Shown here: one piece after another, positions 18,772 through 27,353 of the stretch
Numbering within the stretch: the stretch's first letter is position 1
Layout: each line of letters starts with the position of its first letter
Assembly: GCA_900489925.1 (NCBI GenBank)
Contig: UEHQ01000012.1
Span: 481,979-545,978, forward strand
Direction of reading: 5' to 3'
Length of the DNA: 64,000 bases
From: Hyphomicrobiales bacterium
GTDB taxonomy: Bacteria > Pseudomonadota > Alphaproteobacteria > Rhizobiales > Rhizobiaceae
The notes under the pieces: generated by a model
What the model was told of the DNA's origin: nothing
The model's input: the letters and a program-made list of their open reading frames with translations, nothing else
Databases searched by the model: none
Made by a program: the position numbers and the translations under genes

Positions 18772-19338
18772 TTAATCGTTATCCCCTGATCTGCGAGGTA
18801 TGAACCCGCCCGATCTAGACATTACGCCGCCAGAGCGTGACAGGGCGCCGCCCGATCTAGACATTCCTCCTCGAAGGTCAGTCGAAACCTCACCTGCAAG
18901 CAGGATTTGCTCAAAGGTTCCTGTTTCGGCATCGAGCCTCATCGAGAGGTCGCCCTTGTCATAGATCCAAACCCTCATGTCCTTGGCAAGAGATCCGATT
19001 TGGGCGCCAAGGCCCGTTCGGGCGCTCGAACCAGGGGACCGAGATAACCTCTCATATCCGAGATCGCTGGGAGGAGGATCATCGGGATCCGAACCTGCGC
19101 CGTGGACGACGAAGATTGCCGGTCGACTAAGTTCGATAAAAGCACCCTCGAAAGAGAACGCATAGATTCGCGCGAGTTTGGCGCCGTCCGCAGCAAGCTG
19201 GTTTCTCAGAAAGTTGTTCACTCCTGCGCGAGGGATTCCTAGAGGGTCGTAAACACTGCCTCTGAAAATCACATCGCTAAGAGTCCGCCCGAACAAGTAC
19301 ACTGATGATACGCCGAGCAAGGTTTCATTATCTGCCAC
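18772..19338 (-). CDS. Protein of unknown function with SRSGG-repeat tail
   Basis: This is 188 residues if translation begins at the GTG at 19338, preceded by GGAGGGAAAC; an in-frame ATG four codons upstream lies on top of that site. Both flanking genes have the same GGAGG arrangement, which supports the GTG. The N-terminal part is a mixed alpha/beta sequence (GVSSVYLFGRTLSDVIFRG; AKLARIYAFSFEGAFIEL; RPAIFVVHGAG) without recognised domain. The C-terminal 30 residues hold three copies of a SRSGG unit (MSRSGGALSRSGGVMSRSGG), then an Arg/Asp-rich end. No export signal is seen. It sits 20 bp after the metallopeptidase gene. The repeated glycine-rich tail could be a flexible linker, a protease-sensitive segment or a binding tag; the function is unknown. 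Confidence 0.65.
   Translation of the reverse strand: MADNETLLGVSSVYLFGRTLSDVIFRGSVYDPLGIPRAGVNNFLRNQLAADGAKLARIYAFSFEGAFIELSRPAIFVVHGAGSDPDDPPPSDLGYERLSRSPGSSARTGLGAQIGSLAKDMRVWIYDKGDLSMRLDAETGTFEQILLAGEVSTDLRGGMSRSGGALSRSGGVMSRSGGFIPRRSGDND
18807..18865 (-). repeat. Direct repeat encoding the SRSGG tail
   Basis: Two identical 17-bp copies (CGCCCGATCTAGACATT on the + strand, 18807-18823 and 18849-18865) lie 42 bp apart, that is 14 codons. A diverged third SRSGG unit (CGTGACAGGGCGCC region) lies between them. The exact DNA identity points to recent internal duplication. Confidence 0.85.
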
Positions 19339-19358
19339 GTTTCCCTCCATCGACCTGA

Positions 19359-20690
19359 TTATTGACCGCTAATTAATCTCGACAGTAGAAGCTTCTCGCG
19401 ATAGTCCATCTTCGGACATTCGAGATAGTCTATCGGCAGGAGCGTGCGCGCAGAGACGACGTGGCTACGGCCCTCGCCGCCTTTGAGGTGCATGCCGGCA
19501 TGTACCTCACCTATTTCCCGACGCCTGAAATTTCTGCTGATGATCCTGTTGAATTGGCCGCCACTTTCGGCCTTATCAATCGCGAGCATCGCGCTCACAA
19601 CGTCGCCGTAGTCCAGAAAGTCCGCGGCAAGAGTCCACAAGGTTTCCGCCATATAGCTCCCGACAATGTCTCTCGCATCGAGCAGCGCCTCGACAAACCC
19701 ATCCGAATCTCGCGCAAACGCGTGGTCGAAAGCATTTTGGACCCGCGCCTCGGCAACTGGATCGAACTCGGCAATATCCGCGAGATCTTCAACGGCGCGC
19801 GAAATCAAACCGCGCTCCACCAGGCTTTCATGGAAGATGTCGACAAGGATGTCGAACATTGCACCGGTCAGCGGCTGCGAGAGTTCGTGCTCATCCTTCC
19901 ACCCATGAGCGAACTCGGCCATTGTCCGCTTGTTGTTTGCGGACCGTATTTGACGATGCGGCGAAAATTCTGAAAAGCGCGAGAGGCTATTTGCCCGGTA
20001 GAGGTTGCCGCGCGTCTCCTCGAGAACATTGTCGATTACAGATGGAAAATGCATGGCCGCAATCAGCGACACGCAGTCGGAGAAGGCCTCCTGAAAGCCG
20101 AGGTATTCGGGGTATTCGGTTCCCGGGCGCGGCACGCCAAGTATGCTGAAAATGATCGCGTGCCCGACCTCATGGGCAATAACATCGAAATCCAGGGTAA
20201 AGGGGAGGATGCGTCCATCTTTCTCGAACTGACTACCGACCTCAAGGAAGCCGTAACCATACTGAGCGTTGTTCCATTGTGGCAGGATAGAGATTTCCAT
20301 GCGATCGAAGTGACCGCGAAAATGCCAGACAATCGACTGCCCGAGATAGCGCTCCCACACATCCAGCGTGAACCGGACGCAACCAAAGACATGCGCTGCT
20401 TCGAAGCCAGGCATACAAGGTTGGAGGTAGTCGAAGTTGCCGTGCGCGTCAGGGAACGCCGGCTCTAAGATCTTTCCGGTCCAGGGAGGCAGATAAATGT
20501 ACGGCGTCCCCAGCGGCCCACGATTCACACCGTAAGGACGGGTCTTTCCGACCGGCTCGACAACAAACATGAGTTTGTCAGCGGGCCCAGCTGCTAAACT
20601 GCCCAACGGAGATGACACCTCAATAGTCTCGGGACTGGTCCGAGCATGCTCAAAAGGAGGCTGTACAAAAAGTCTGAATCGGGTGCCCAT
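19359..20690 (-). CDS. HExxH metallopeptidase-like protein (gluzincin, M4-like), no signal peptide
   Basis: This is 443 residues from the ATG at 20690, which has GGAGGGG five bases upstream. A zinc site is clear: DFDVIAHEVGHAIIFS (HEVGH near residue 177) and, about 25 residues on, LGFQEAFSDCVSLIAAMHF. The latter supplies the glutamate ligand in the same spacing and wording (EAFSD) as thermolysin-family peptidases. The N-terminal 150 residues do not look like a thermolysin propeptide, and there is no signal peptide or membrane anchor, so the protein is predicted cytoplasmic or exported by a non-classical route. It is the first gene of a three-gene cassette with two orphan small proteins. No secretion genes are adjacent; the type I system begins 7.5 kb away. 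The target is unknown. Confidence 0.7.
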   Translation of the reverse strand: MGTRFRLFVQPPFEHARTSPETIEVSSPLGSLAAGPADKLMFVVEPVGKTRPYGVNRGPLGTPYIYLPPWTGKILEPAFPDAHGNFDYLQPCMPGFEAAHVFGCVRFTLDVWERYLGQSIVWHFRGHFDRMEISILPQWNNAQYGYGFLEVGSQFEKDGRILPFTLDFDVIAHEVGHAIIFSILGVPRPGTEYPEYLGFQEAFSDCVSLIAAMHFPSVIDNVLEETRGNLYRANSLSRFSEFSPHRQIRSANNKRTMAEFAHGWKDEHELSQPLTGAMFDILVDIFHESLVERGLISRAVEDLADIAEFDPVAEARVQNAFDHAFARDSDGFVEALLDARDIVGSYMAETLWTLAADFLDYGDVVSAMLAIDKAESGGQFNRIISRNFRRREIGEVHAGMHLKGGEGRSHVVSARTLLPIDYLECPKMDYREKLLLSRLISGQ

Positions 20691-20799
20691 CCACCCCTCC
20701 AAAAGACCCTGTATTTGCCAAAGCCGGCCATCGCCGTCCGATGAATTTTAGCACGTCGTAAAGTAGTATTGAAAACAGTTGGCTAAATGTAAAGGGGTA

Positions 20800-22674
20800 T
20801 TATGCGTAAAGCTCAACCAACTTCAGGTACCGAAGGTTCTCGCGAATGGAATCCAGATCGGAATCGTGCATGAACCAAAGCCTCATCTCAGCGCCGACTT
20901 GAGGCATCCAGTCTTCCAGCACATCGATCGCGCGATCAACCTCGCCGAGTAGCGCATAGGTACAGGCAGCATTGTATTGGATGTTTATGTCGTTTGGGTC
21001 GGTTTCCAGAGCGCGGGCCAGCCATTCCAGCGCCCGATCGCTGATACCAAGAAAAGCCAAGGCGGTCGCTCCAAGACAAGCTACGTTAGCGTTTTCCGGA
21101 TGTAACCGCATTTCCTGCTCAGCCTTCCTGATCGCGATCCGAGCGTAGCTCTGTGCCCGGTCTAACTGTCCGAGTGAACGAAAGACGTTCACAAGCATGA
21201 TGGGTGCACCGTAATCCGCCGGCTTGATTTCCAACGCTCGCTGAAAGTATCTCGCCGCGGGCTCGAATTGCCCCTCGGTGACGCAAAACTCAGCGTAATA
21301 CCGATTGGCCTCGTGGCAACTCGGGCCGAGTGACAAAGCCTGCTCGAATGCGAAAACCGCCTCGCCGCGATTGCCGGCGACCGCCAATGCAAATCCCCGG
21401 GCCGCATGCGCCTCCGCCAGATTCGGATCGATGGCGAGGGCCTTTGCCGTGTTTGAAAGAATTTCATTCACCGAGATCTCCAAGCCAAACTGAGAGCGGA
21501 GACGCGCGTCGCAAACCGCTACGCCGGCATAGGCGCGAGCGTAACCTGGATCCAATTCGATCGCCCTTGCAAAGCTCTGCCTAGCCATCAAATGGTTTGA
21601 TCTCGAGGCGATGTGGTAGTATTCGCGCCCCCTCAAATAGTGCGTGTAAGCCTCCACGCTCTCCGTCGGAGCCTGCTCGATCGCCCGCTTTTCTTCCGGG
21701 AGCAACTTGACCTTAAGCTGCTCGACGATCGCATTTGCGATCTCGTCTTGGACTTGGAAGATGTCAGTCAAGTCACGGTCGTAACGCGCGGCCCAGACGT
21801 GACCGTCACTTGCGGCCTCGATCAATTCGGCATTGATCCTCACATGGTTGCCGGCCCTGCGGACGCTACCTTCGACGACATAGGCGACGCCGAGCTCTCT
21901 GGCGATACGCTGGAGGTTCTCGGTTCGGCCTTTCCACGTGAAGACGGTGTTGCGGCTCAGCACAAACAGACCTGAAACATTCGACAGGTCAGTGATGATG
22001 TCCTCAGTGATGCCGTCGCTAAAAAACTCTTGCTCTGCGTCATTGCTGATATTGGCAAACGGCAAGATCGCAACCGACGGCTTGCTGGATGGTGCCTGTG
22101 TGTGAATACTTGCGGCAATATGAAGCTCGTCGCTCGAGCTTTCGTTACCCCAGTCGGCAAAATAGACATGCACTGGACGCGAGATATTCTTGACGGTCCT
22201 CTCGCCCTGGTCGGCAAAGTCGAAACCAAGCTTGTTTCCGACTTCGTGACGCACAGGCGCCGAACAGGCGATGCCGCCGGGAGCGGCAAGCGCTTGCAGC
22301 CGCACGGCAACGTTTATGCCATCCCCATGAAAGTCATCGGTATCGAAGACAATGTCACCCAAATTGAGGCCTATCCGGAACGCGATATGTCTGTCCGCTG
22401 GAATACCGACGTTGCGCTCCAGCATCCCGCGCTGGATTTCAACAGCGCAGCGTGCGGCACTGAGCACGCTGCCGAACTCGACCAGGAAACCGTCGCCCAT
22501 TACTTTGATTATATGCCCGCCGTGGCTTGCGACGGCGGGATCAAAGAGCTCTCTGCGATGAAGACGAAGAGCATTCAGGGTGTCCTCTTCGTTGGCCTCC
22601 AACAGACGGCTGTAGCCCACCACATCGGCAGCGAGGATAGCCGCCAATCGACGTTCAACATGCTCGGCGCACAT
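20800..22674 (-). CDS. Class III adenylate/guanylate cyclase with TPR domain
   Basis: This is 624 residues from the ATG at 22674. The N-terminal cyclase homology domain has RRLAAILAADVVGYSRLLE (metal-binding Asp), GGHIIKVMGDGFLVEF (second Asp, with Lys as substrate-specifying residue) and DDFHGDGINVAVRLQALA. A middle segment PSVAILPFANISNDAEQEFF..LVLSRNTVF is the TolB-N/CadC-like linker common in rhizobial cyclases. It is followed by about eight TPR-like helical pairs (for example AIELDPGYARAYAG, ALAIDPNLAEAHAARGF, ALETDPNDINIQYNAACTYALLG). There is no transmembrane segment, so it is a soluble sensor-type cyclase. Many paralogues occur in rhizobia and their signals are mostly unknown. An ATG 11 codons upstream is possible. 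Confidence 0.9.
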   Translation of the reverse strand: MCAEHVERRLAAILAADVVGYSRLLEANEEDTLNALRLHRRELFDPAVASHGGHIIKVMGDGFLVEFGSVLSAARCAVEIQRGMLERNVGIPADRHIAFRIGLNLGDIVFDTDDFHGDGINVAVRLQALAAPGGIACSAPVRHEVGNKLGFDFADQGERTVKNISRPVHVYFADWGNESSSDELHIAASIHTQAPSSKPSVAILPFANISNDAEQEFFSDGITEDIITDLSNVSGLFVLSRNTVFTWKGRTENLQRIARELGVAYVVEGSVRRAGNHVRINAELIEAASDGHVWAARYDRDLTDIFQVQDEIANAIVEQLKVKLLPEEKRAIEQAPTESVEAYTHYLRGREYYHIASRSNHLMARQSFARAIELDPGYARAYAGVAVCDARLRSQFGLEISVNEILSNTAKALAIDPNLAEAHAARGFALAVAGNRGEAVFAFEQALSLGPSCHEANRYYAEFCVTEGQFEPAARYFQRALEIKPADYGAPIMLVNVFRSLGQLDRAQSYARIAIRKAEQEMRLHPENANVACLGATALAFLGISDRALEWLARALETDPNDINIQYNAACTYALLGEVDRAIDVLEDWMPQVGAEMRLWFMHDSDLDSIRENLRYLKLVELYA

Positions 22675-23545
22675 GCCCGTCCCCCGACCTACTGGTGGCA
22701 ACATCACTCAATTCAATCAGCTAGGCAGCAATGTTGCCGGACGTTTCTATTGCTGACAACTAAAATATTCCCGTGCCGCCAAACCGGCAATTGAGTTCCG
22801 ACGCGATTTCGAACAGACCGTCTGCGACGCGGTGAACATCGGCAAACTACTGCCGCGGACTTCGACATCGCAGTGGACTCATCGAAGAAAGAAACAAAAT
22901 ATGATTAATATCCACTAGTGTTCGCATCGAGGTTGCCACGAAGATCGCACTATCGACCGCTATCCGGTCGCATTCGACATCGCGACCCGCTGGCTGGCGC
23001 GTAGCAACCAGCATCGCGAGATCTGGGAAGGCACTCGAAATCCACGCTATGACCAGCAAACTCCTCACGGATCCCGCCGCAGTCTCGTCGCCGGCGTACG
23101 TTGGGAACCGGAGGCCCGCTAGCAGCCGGTTATGTCGCCCCGGGCCTGATCCTCAAGGCACGATTCGACATCATGACCTCGACCGCCGAAAGAAGGCGAG
23201 TGGAGCTTGCCGACGGAGGCGTCCTACGCTCGGGCCAGATAGTGCAATCGCGGTGCAGATCGGCGCGGCCCGCCGGGATATCGAACTGATCCGCTTTTGA
23301 TGCAAGTGAAGACGGCGGCTTGCTCAATCTTGCGGTCAGTCATAGGCTCGTGCGGGCAGGTCTGCCCCCCGACGGCCGGACGTCCGGCGATGGCGCTCAA
23401 TGCTGGTGAATGGCTGAGCTTTTTCCACCGATGACGGGATGATCTCCAGCGGAACTCGCGGCATCAGACAGATTGGCAACTGGCGGGATGACATGATCAT
23501 GGTCGAAAGGGAGCGCATCGCCGCGGTGGTGGCCCGCATCGCCCG
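22675..23545. other. Non-coding or degraded stretch, nothing recognised
   Basis: This 870-bp stretch carries only short open frames in all six frames. None has a believable ribosome site together with recognisable sequence. Because the next segment is a decayed gene, this is probably more of the same eroded locus, but no protein similarity could be read here. Confidence 0.5.
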
Positions 23546-24140
23546 ATGGAAGCGCGGCCGCGTGATTTCCCAACCTGGTGGACGGCCGGTGGCAGATGCC
23601 AGCCCACCTGCTGCGCTCAAGTCCGGTCCTACACGGTCCGACGATGGGCCCGCGAAACGGCATCCATTACCGTCGATTTCGTCGTGCATGAAGGCGGCAT
23701 CGCCTCGGATTGGGCGATGAACGCAATCCCGCGTGACGAAACCGGCGTCACTGCTCCACAGATACGCGCCGCTGGACGACGCTAGGTGGATCTTGCTTGT
23801 TGCCGACGCCACGGGATCACCCGCAGTCGTACGCATACTCGATGAGAAGACATGCGAACGCCCTTTTATCGCTCGCATCGAAGTTCCGAAATTGGACGAC
23901 ACCCTGCCGGACCTCTGCGCGCTCTGCGATGTGACCTGGCACACCGGCTTTGGAGGAATTAATGGGCCGACGCGATTGCCGCAAATCGTCGAAGCCATCC
24001 AGTTTCCGTCGGTGCCCAATTACATCTGGGTTGCCGGCGAAGCAAAAGCGACGACTGGAATCCACAAGCTTCCATGCGACGAGCGCGGATGGCCCAAGGA
24101 TTCCGTCACGGCAGTCGGCTAATGGATTATCGGCAAGCCA
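23546..24140 (+). pseudogene. Decayed siderophore-interacting protein (FAD-binding ferric reductase) gene
   Basis: Fragments of a SIP/ViuB-family protein can be read in order but in different frames. VRSYTVRRWARETASITVDF, VVHEGGIASDWA and TGVTAP lie between about 23600 and 23755. After a frame change near 23756 come RYAPLDDARWILLVADATGS, PAVVRILDE, DVTWHTGFG and PNYIWVAGEAKATTGI. The terminal GYW motif is broken: VTAVG is followed by TAA then TGG, as if the Tyr codon became a stop. The N-terminal FAD-binding half is missing. The family reduces ferric siderophores in the cytoplasm; no functional copy is in the window. At least one frameshift plus one nonsense change make a working product unlikely. 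Confidence 0.75.
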
Positions 24141-24245
24141 CGAGATTGACCGGTTCACGCGCCGGTTCGACGCAACGAGGGTACAGCGTCCTGTTTGTTG
24201 CACATCGAATGGGAACACGTCCCGCCAATGCCACTAGCCTTCCGG

Positions 24246-24878
24246 TTAGCGCGCCCGACGGACCGCACGGACTTTACCGCTATCACCGCCGCCGCAATAG
24301 AGACGATCACCCCCATCGGACTCAAGCCCGGACACCGTGAGACCGGGCGGCATCTCGATGAATTCCAGCACGCGCCCGCTCTCAGGCTCAAGATGCCTGA
24401 TATCGCTCTGTTCGCCTTCCCAGGTGGCATGCCAGAGTTCGCCGTCGATCCAGGTCACACCGGTAACGAACCGGTTGGAATCGATGCTGCGGAGAAGCGC
24501 ACCGGTTTCCGGATCGATCTGATGGATCTTTCGACCGCGATAATCTCCAATCCAGAGCGTCCCCTCCGCCCAGGCGAGGCCGGAATCGCCTCCCTTGGCG
24601 GGCGTTGGGATCGTCTTCAGCACCGTACCCGTCTTCGGATCGATCTTCTGGATTTGTCCTTCCGCAATCTGAAAGAGATAGCGTCCGTCGAAGGCCGTGC
24701 CGGCCTGTGCGGCAACGTCGATCGAGCGCACAACCTCGCCGGCATCGGGATCGAGCGCATTGAGCCTGTCGCCAGAGGCGAACCAGACATGTCGGCCGTC
24801 ATAGGTGACACCCGCCACGTGATTGACGTCAGGAAAGGGACCATATTCGCGAAGTATTTCAGCCTTGCTCTGTTTCAT
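24246..24878 (-). CDS. Beta-propeller protein (glutaminyl cyclotransferase/PQQ-repeat-like)
   Basis: This is 210 residues with repeated blades of the type VNHVAGVTYDGRHVWFAS, GTAFDGRYLFQIAEGQIQKI, SGLAWAEGTLWIGDYRGRKI and VTGVTWIDGELWHATWEG. These resemble the WD/Vgb-like propellers and the plant-type glutamine cyclotransferase fold. There is no signal peptide, and it is shorter than a full enzyme of that family. Its ATG overlaps the stop of the regulator gene by 4 bp (ATGA), so the two are translationally coupled. Function is unknown; a sensory or ligand-binding partner of the regulator is the simplest reading. Confidence 0.75.
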   Translation of the reverse strand: MKQSKAEILREYGPFPDVNHVAGVTYDGRHVWFASGDRLNALDPDAGEVVRSIDVAAQAGTAFDGRYLFQIAEGQIQKIDPKTGTVLKTIPTPAKGGDSGLAWAEGTLWIGDYRGRKIHQIDPETGALLRSIDSNRFVTGVTWIDGELWHATWEGEQSDIRHLEPESGRVLEFIEMPPGLTVSGLESDGGDRLYCGGGDSGKVRAVRRAR

Positions 24879-26107
24879 TGGTCTATCCTACTGGTTGGCA
24901 GCGGGCCCGGGAGTAACAAAGTTGACGGGAAGCCGGGCAGCGACGGGATCGTCCAACGTCGTGCCGGCCCTCGTCCGAAGGATTGTACCTTGCCTGCTTC
25001 GGCAAGCGCATCAAGGGCGCGCTGCACGGTGCGCGGACTCGATCCGATTGCGATCGCCAACGCTGAACTCGACCAGGCCTCCCCATCCGCGAGGAATGCG
25101 AGGATCTCGCCATGCTGCTCCTCGACGGGTGGCGCCAGGATAATCACATTGGTGGCACGCCGAGGAGCGAGCACGAAACCGTCCTTGGTAGCGCTGATGT
25201 CGGCGATGCGATGAAGCTCTCCGCGGAGCCGCCCAATCTCGACACGCAACCTCGCACGATGGGAATCATCGGCGTCCTTCCCCTTAAACGCCCGGGCAAC
25301 GAGGATGTGCCGCGACACGTCTGCCGGCCAGTTCTCCGCCAGCGCATGCACCAACGCAAACAGCACCGGCCGCGTCGTCAGCGAAACGATCGTGTCCCCG
25401 TCTCGGACGACATAGCGGCATGCATCGACCACAAGCGCGCCTGATGCCAATACCGTCTCGACCTCCTGCAGCGTCAGGAAGCGCTCCTCGCCCTGCCCGA
25501 CCAACCGTGCCGCTGGCGCTCTGAGGACTTCGGAGGCTCTGTCGACCTCGGCACTCAACGAAGGAACGCCCGACTCGCGCGCGGCGTTTCCTGCGCGATG
25601 GAGCGCCGCGCGTGCAACGTCGGTTTTGAGACGGCGGATAGCGATCCCTGCGGTGGCGAGTTCGTATCCCGTTCGCAAGGAGGCCGGAAGCTGTATTGGA
25701 TCGAGGCCAACAAGCAGCCGTTCGGCTTCGTCGAGATGGCCGATGAGGAGCAGCCGCCTCGCTTCGAGATGGCGCGCATGCGCCGCGTTCAGGCGATCGC
25801 CGTGAGCTTCCAGCACTTCTCGAGCGGCGGTCAGCGTCTTGGCCGGCCAGGCAAGATCGCGCGAGACCAGTGCGATTTCTGCTTCGGCGACGAGACAGCG
25901 CGCCCGCGCGACAGCTTCCCTCGGCCCGAACGCGCGGGCCGCCGTCTTCAGGAGGACCTTCGCCCGGACGAGATCACCAAGCTGTGCCATGACGATACCG
26001 CGAAGCGCGAGTGCCGGCGCATCGTCTCGCAACGCCACCCTCTTCAACGCGCCGAGGAGATCGCCGGTCGCAAGCAGCCTCGCTGCGGCGATGATCACCT
26101 CGTCCAT
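24875..26107 (-). CDS. Winged-helix/TPR-like transcriptional regulator
   Basis: This is about 410 residues from the ATG at 26107, preceded by GGCGGG; the frame is open 87 codons further but that part overlaps the divergent neighbour. The N-terminal half is alanine/leucine-rich helical repeats (LLATGDLLGALKRVALRDD, RARCLVAEAEIALVSRDLAW, ARHLEARRLLLIGHLDEAER) resembling a TPR array. The middle carries RARLRVEIGRLRGELHRIAD, like the winged helix of transcription factors such as SARP/OmpR types. The C-terminus has another helix-turn-helix, EAWSSSALAIAIGSSPRTVQ. It diverges from the DUF899 gene across 121 bp and so probably regulates it and its own operon. Confidence 0.75.
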   Translation of the reverse strand: MDEVIIAAARLLATGDLLGALKRVALRDDAPALALRGIVMAQLGDLVRAKVLLKTAARAFGPREAVARARCLVAEAEIALVSRDLAWPAKTLTAAREVLEAHGDRLNAAHARHLEARRLLLIGHLDEAERLLVGLDPIQLPASLRTGYELATAGIAIRRLKTDVARAALHRAGNAARESGVPSLSAEVDRASEVLRAPAARLVGQGEERFLTLQEVETVLASGALVVDACRYVVRDGDTIVSLTTRPVLFALVHALAENWPADVSRHILVARAFKGKDADDSHRARLRVEIGRLRGELHRIADISATKDGFVLAPRRATNVIILAPPVEEQHGEILAFLADGEAWSSSALAIAIGSSPRTVQRALDALAEAGKVQSFGRGPARRWTIPSLPGFPSTLLLPGPLPTSRIDQ

Positions 26108-26228
26108 CGAAATCCCGCCAAACTTGTAACTCCCACCCTCACCCGCTTCGACCCTAGTCTGCTCACGACCACAAAGCGACCGCAAGGGGCGGGACGCTGC
26201 GCCAATAGAGATCAAGAGGAGAAGTACA

Positions 26229-27026
26229 ATGACGATGCACATCACGGGCACACGCGAAGAGTGGCTTGCCGCACGGCTCGACCTGCTTGCGGAAGAGAAG
26301 GAACTGACACGGCAAAGCGATATGCTGGCAGAACGTCGTCGGGCACTGCCATGGGTTCGGATCGACAAGGACTACCGGTTTGAGACCGCCAAGGGAAACG
26401 CATCCCTGGCCGACCTCTTCAAGGGTCGTTCGCAGCTGCTCATCTATCACTTCATGTTCGGCCCCGACTACACGGCCGGATGCCCCTCATGCTCATCGAT
26501 CGCGGATGGGTTCAACGGCGTTGTCGTTCACCTGGAAAATCATGACGTCGCCTTCACCGCCGTTTCCCGCGCGCCGCTTCCGAAGCTGGAAGCCTTCAAG
26601 GAGCGGATGGGATGGACATTCGATTGGGCATCCTCCTTCGGCAGCGATTTCAATCTCGACTTCAGCGTCTTGTTCACTGAGCAGCAACAGCGTGAAGGCG
26701 GGATTGAATATAACTATCGCCGCGAGCCTCCGGCACAAAAGCCTGTCGCTGGCCAATCCGTGCAGGAATGGAAACTGCGCGGCAGTGAAAGCCCTGTCGG
26801 CCAGATCGCCGCGATGACCGGAACCGACGTAGCCACCTATACACGCGACAGGCCAGGCCTCAGCGCCTTCGTTCTCAAGGACGGCATGGTTTACCACACC
26901 TACTCCAGCTACGCCCGCGGCGTCGACGGCATTTGGGGCGTCTATCAATGGCTTGACCGCGCGCCGCTCGGCCGAAACGAACAAGGCATCTGGTGGCGTC
27001 TTCACGACGAATACGGCCAAGGATGA
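26229..27026 (+). CDS. DUF899 family thioredoxin-like protein
   Basis: This is 265 residues of the DUF899 (thioredoxin-like) family. LLIYHFMFGPDYTAGCPSCS (residues 76-95) contains a CxxC at the place where thioredoxins have theirs. It is followed by VVVHLENHDVAFTAVSRAPL and the end WDRAPLGRNE-like YQWLDRAPLGR, all typical of the family. AGGAGAAGT precedes the ATG. The biochemical role of the family is not established; proteins like this are widespread in rhizobia next to regulators. It is followed by a small membrane-protein gene 4 bp later, apparently in the same transcript. Confidence 0.88.
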   Translation: MTMHITGTREEWLAARLDLLAEEKELTRQSDMLAERRRALPWVRIDKDYRFETAKGNASLADLFKGRSQLLIYHFMFGPDYTAGCPSCSSIADGFNGVVVHLENHDVAFTAVSRAPLPKLEAFKERMGWTFDWASSFGSDFNLDFSVLFTEQQQREGGIEYNYRREPPAQKPVAGQSVQEWKLRGSESPVGQIAAMTGTDVATYTRDRPGLSAFVLKDGMVYHTYSSYARGVDGIWGVYQWLDRAPLGRNEQGIWWRLHDEYGQG

Positions 27027-27030
27027 GGTC

Positions 27031-27312
27031 ATGGTTTACGCCAACCGAACACGGCCGGGCCTAACGGTCGGGAAGACGACCGGCACTGCTACAAGCATCG
27101 CCCGATGGCTGTGCCTCGCAGCGGCGCCGACCTTCGGCTTCATGGCGATTTTGACCTTGGCAAGCGGCGGAGCAGACATGATCTGCTCCGCAATGCAGGG
27201 CACCTTGCCAGTGGATGGCATGACGACCATGTACCTGTTGATGGCCGCCTTCCATCTACCGCCATGGTTGCGAATGATGTCCGGCCGTACGGTCGAGACA
27301 GAGCGGCACTGA
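27031..27312 (+). CDS. Small membrane protein of unknown function
   Basis: This is 93 residues starting at the ATG at 27031, with GATGAGGTC upstream acting as ribosome site (GAGG). There are two hydrophobic stretches: ARWLCLAAAPTFGFMAILTL (about residues 22-41) and MTTMYLLMAAFHLPPWLRMM (about 65-84). It is only 4 bp behind the DUF899 gene and therefore probably co-translated with it. Similar short proteins are known beside DUF899 genes, but no function can be given. Confidence 0.65.
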   Translation: MVYANRTRPGLTVGKTTGTATSIARWLCLAAAPTFGFMAILTLASGGADMICSAMQGTLPVDGMTTMYLLMAAFHLPPWLRMMSGRTVETERH

Positions 27313-27353
27313 TGCCCGGTCGGAGTCATCATCTGGCGTCAACGCTGCCTAGT

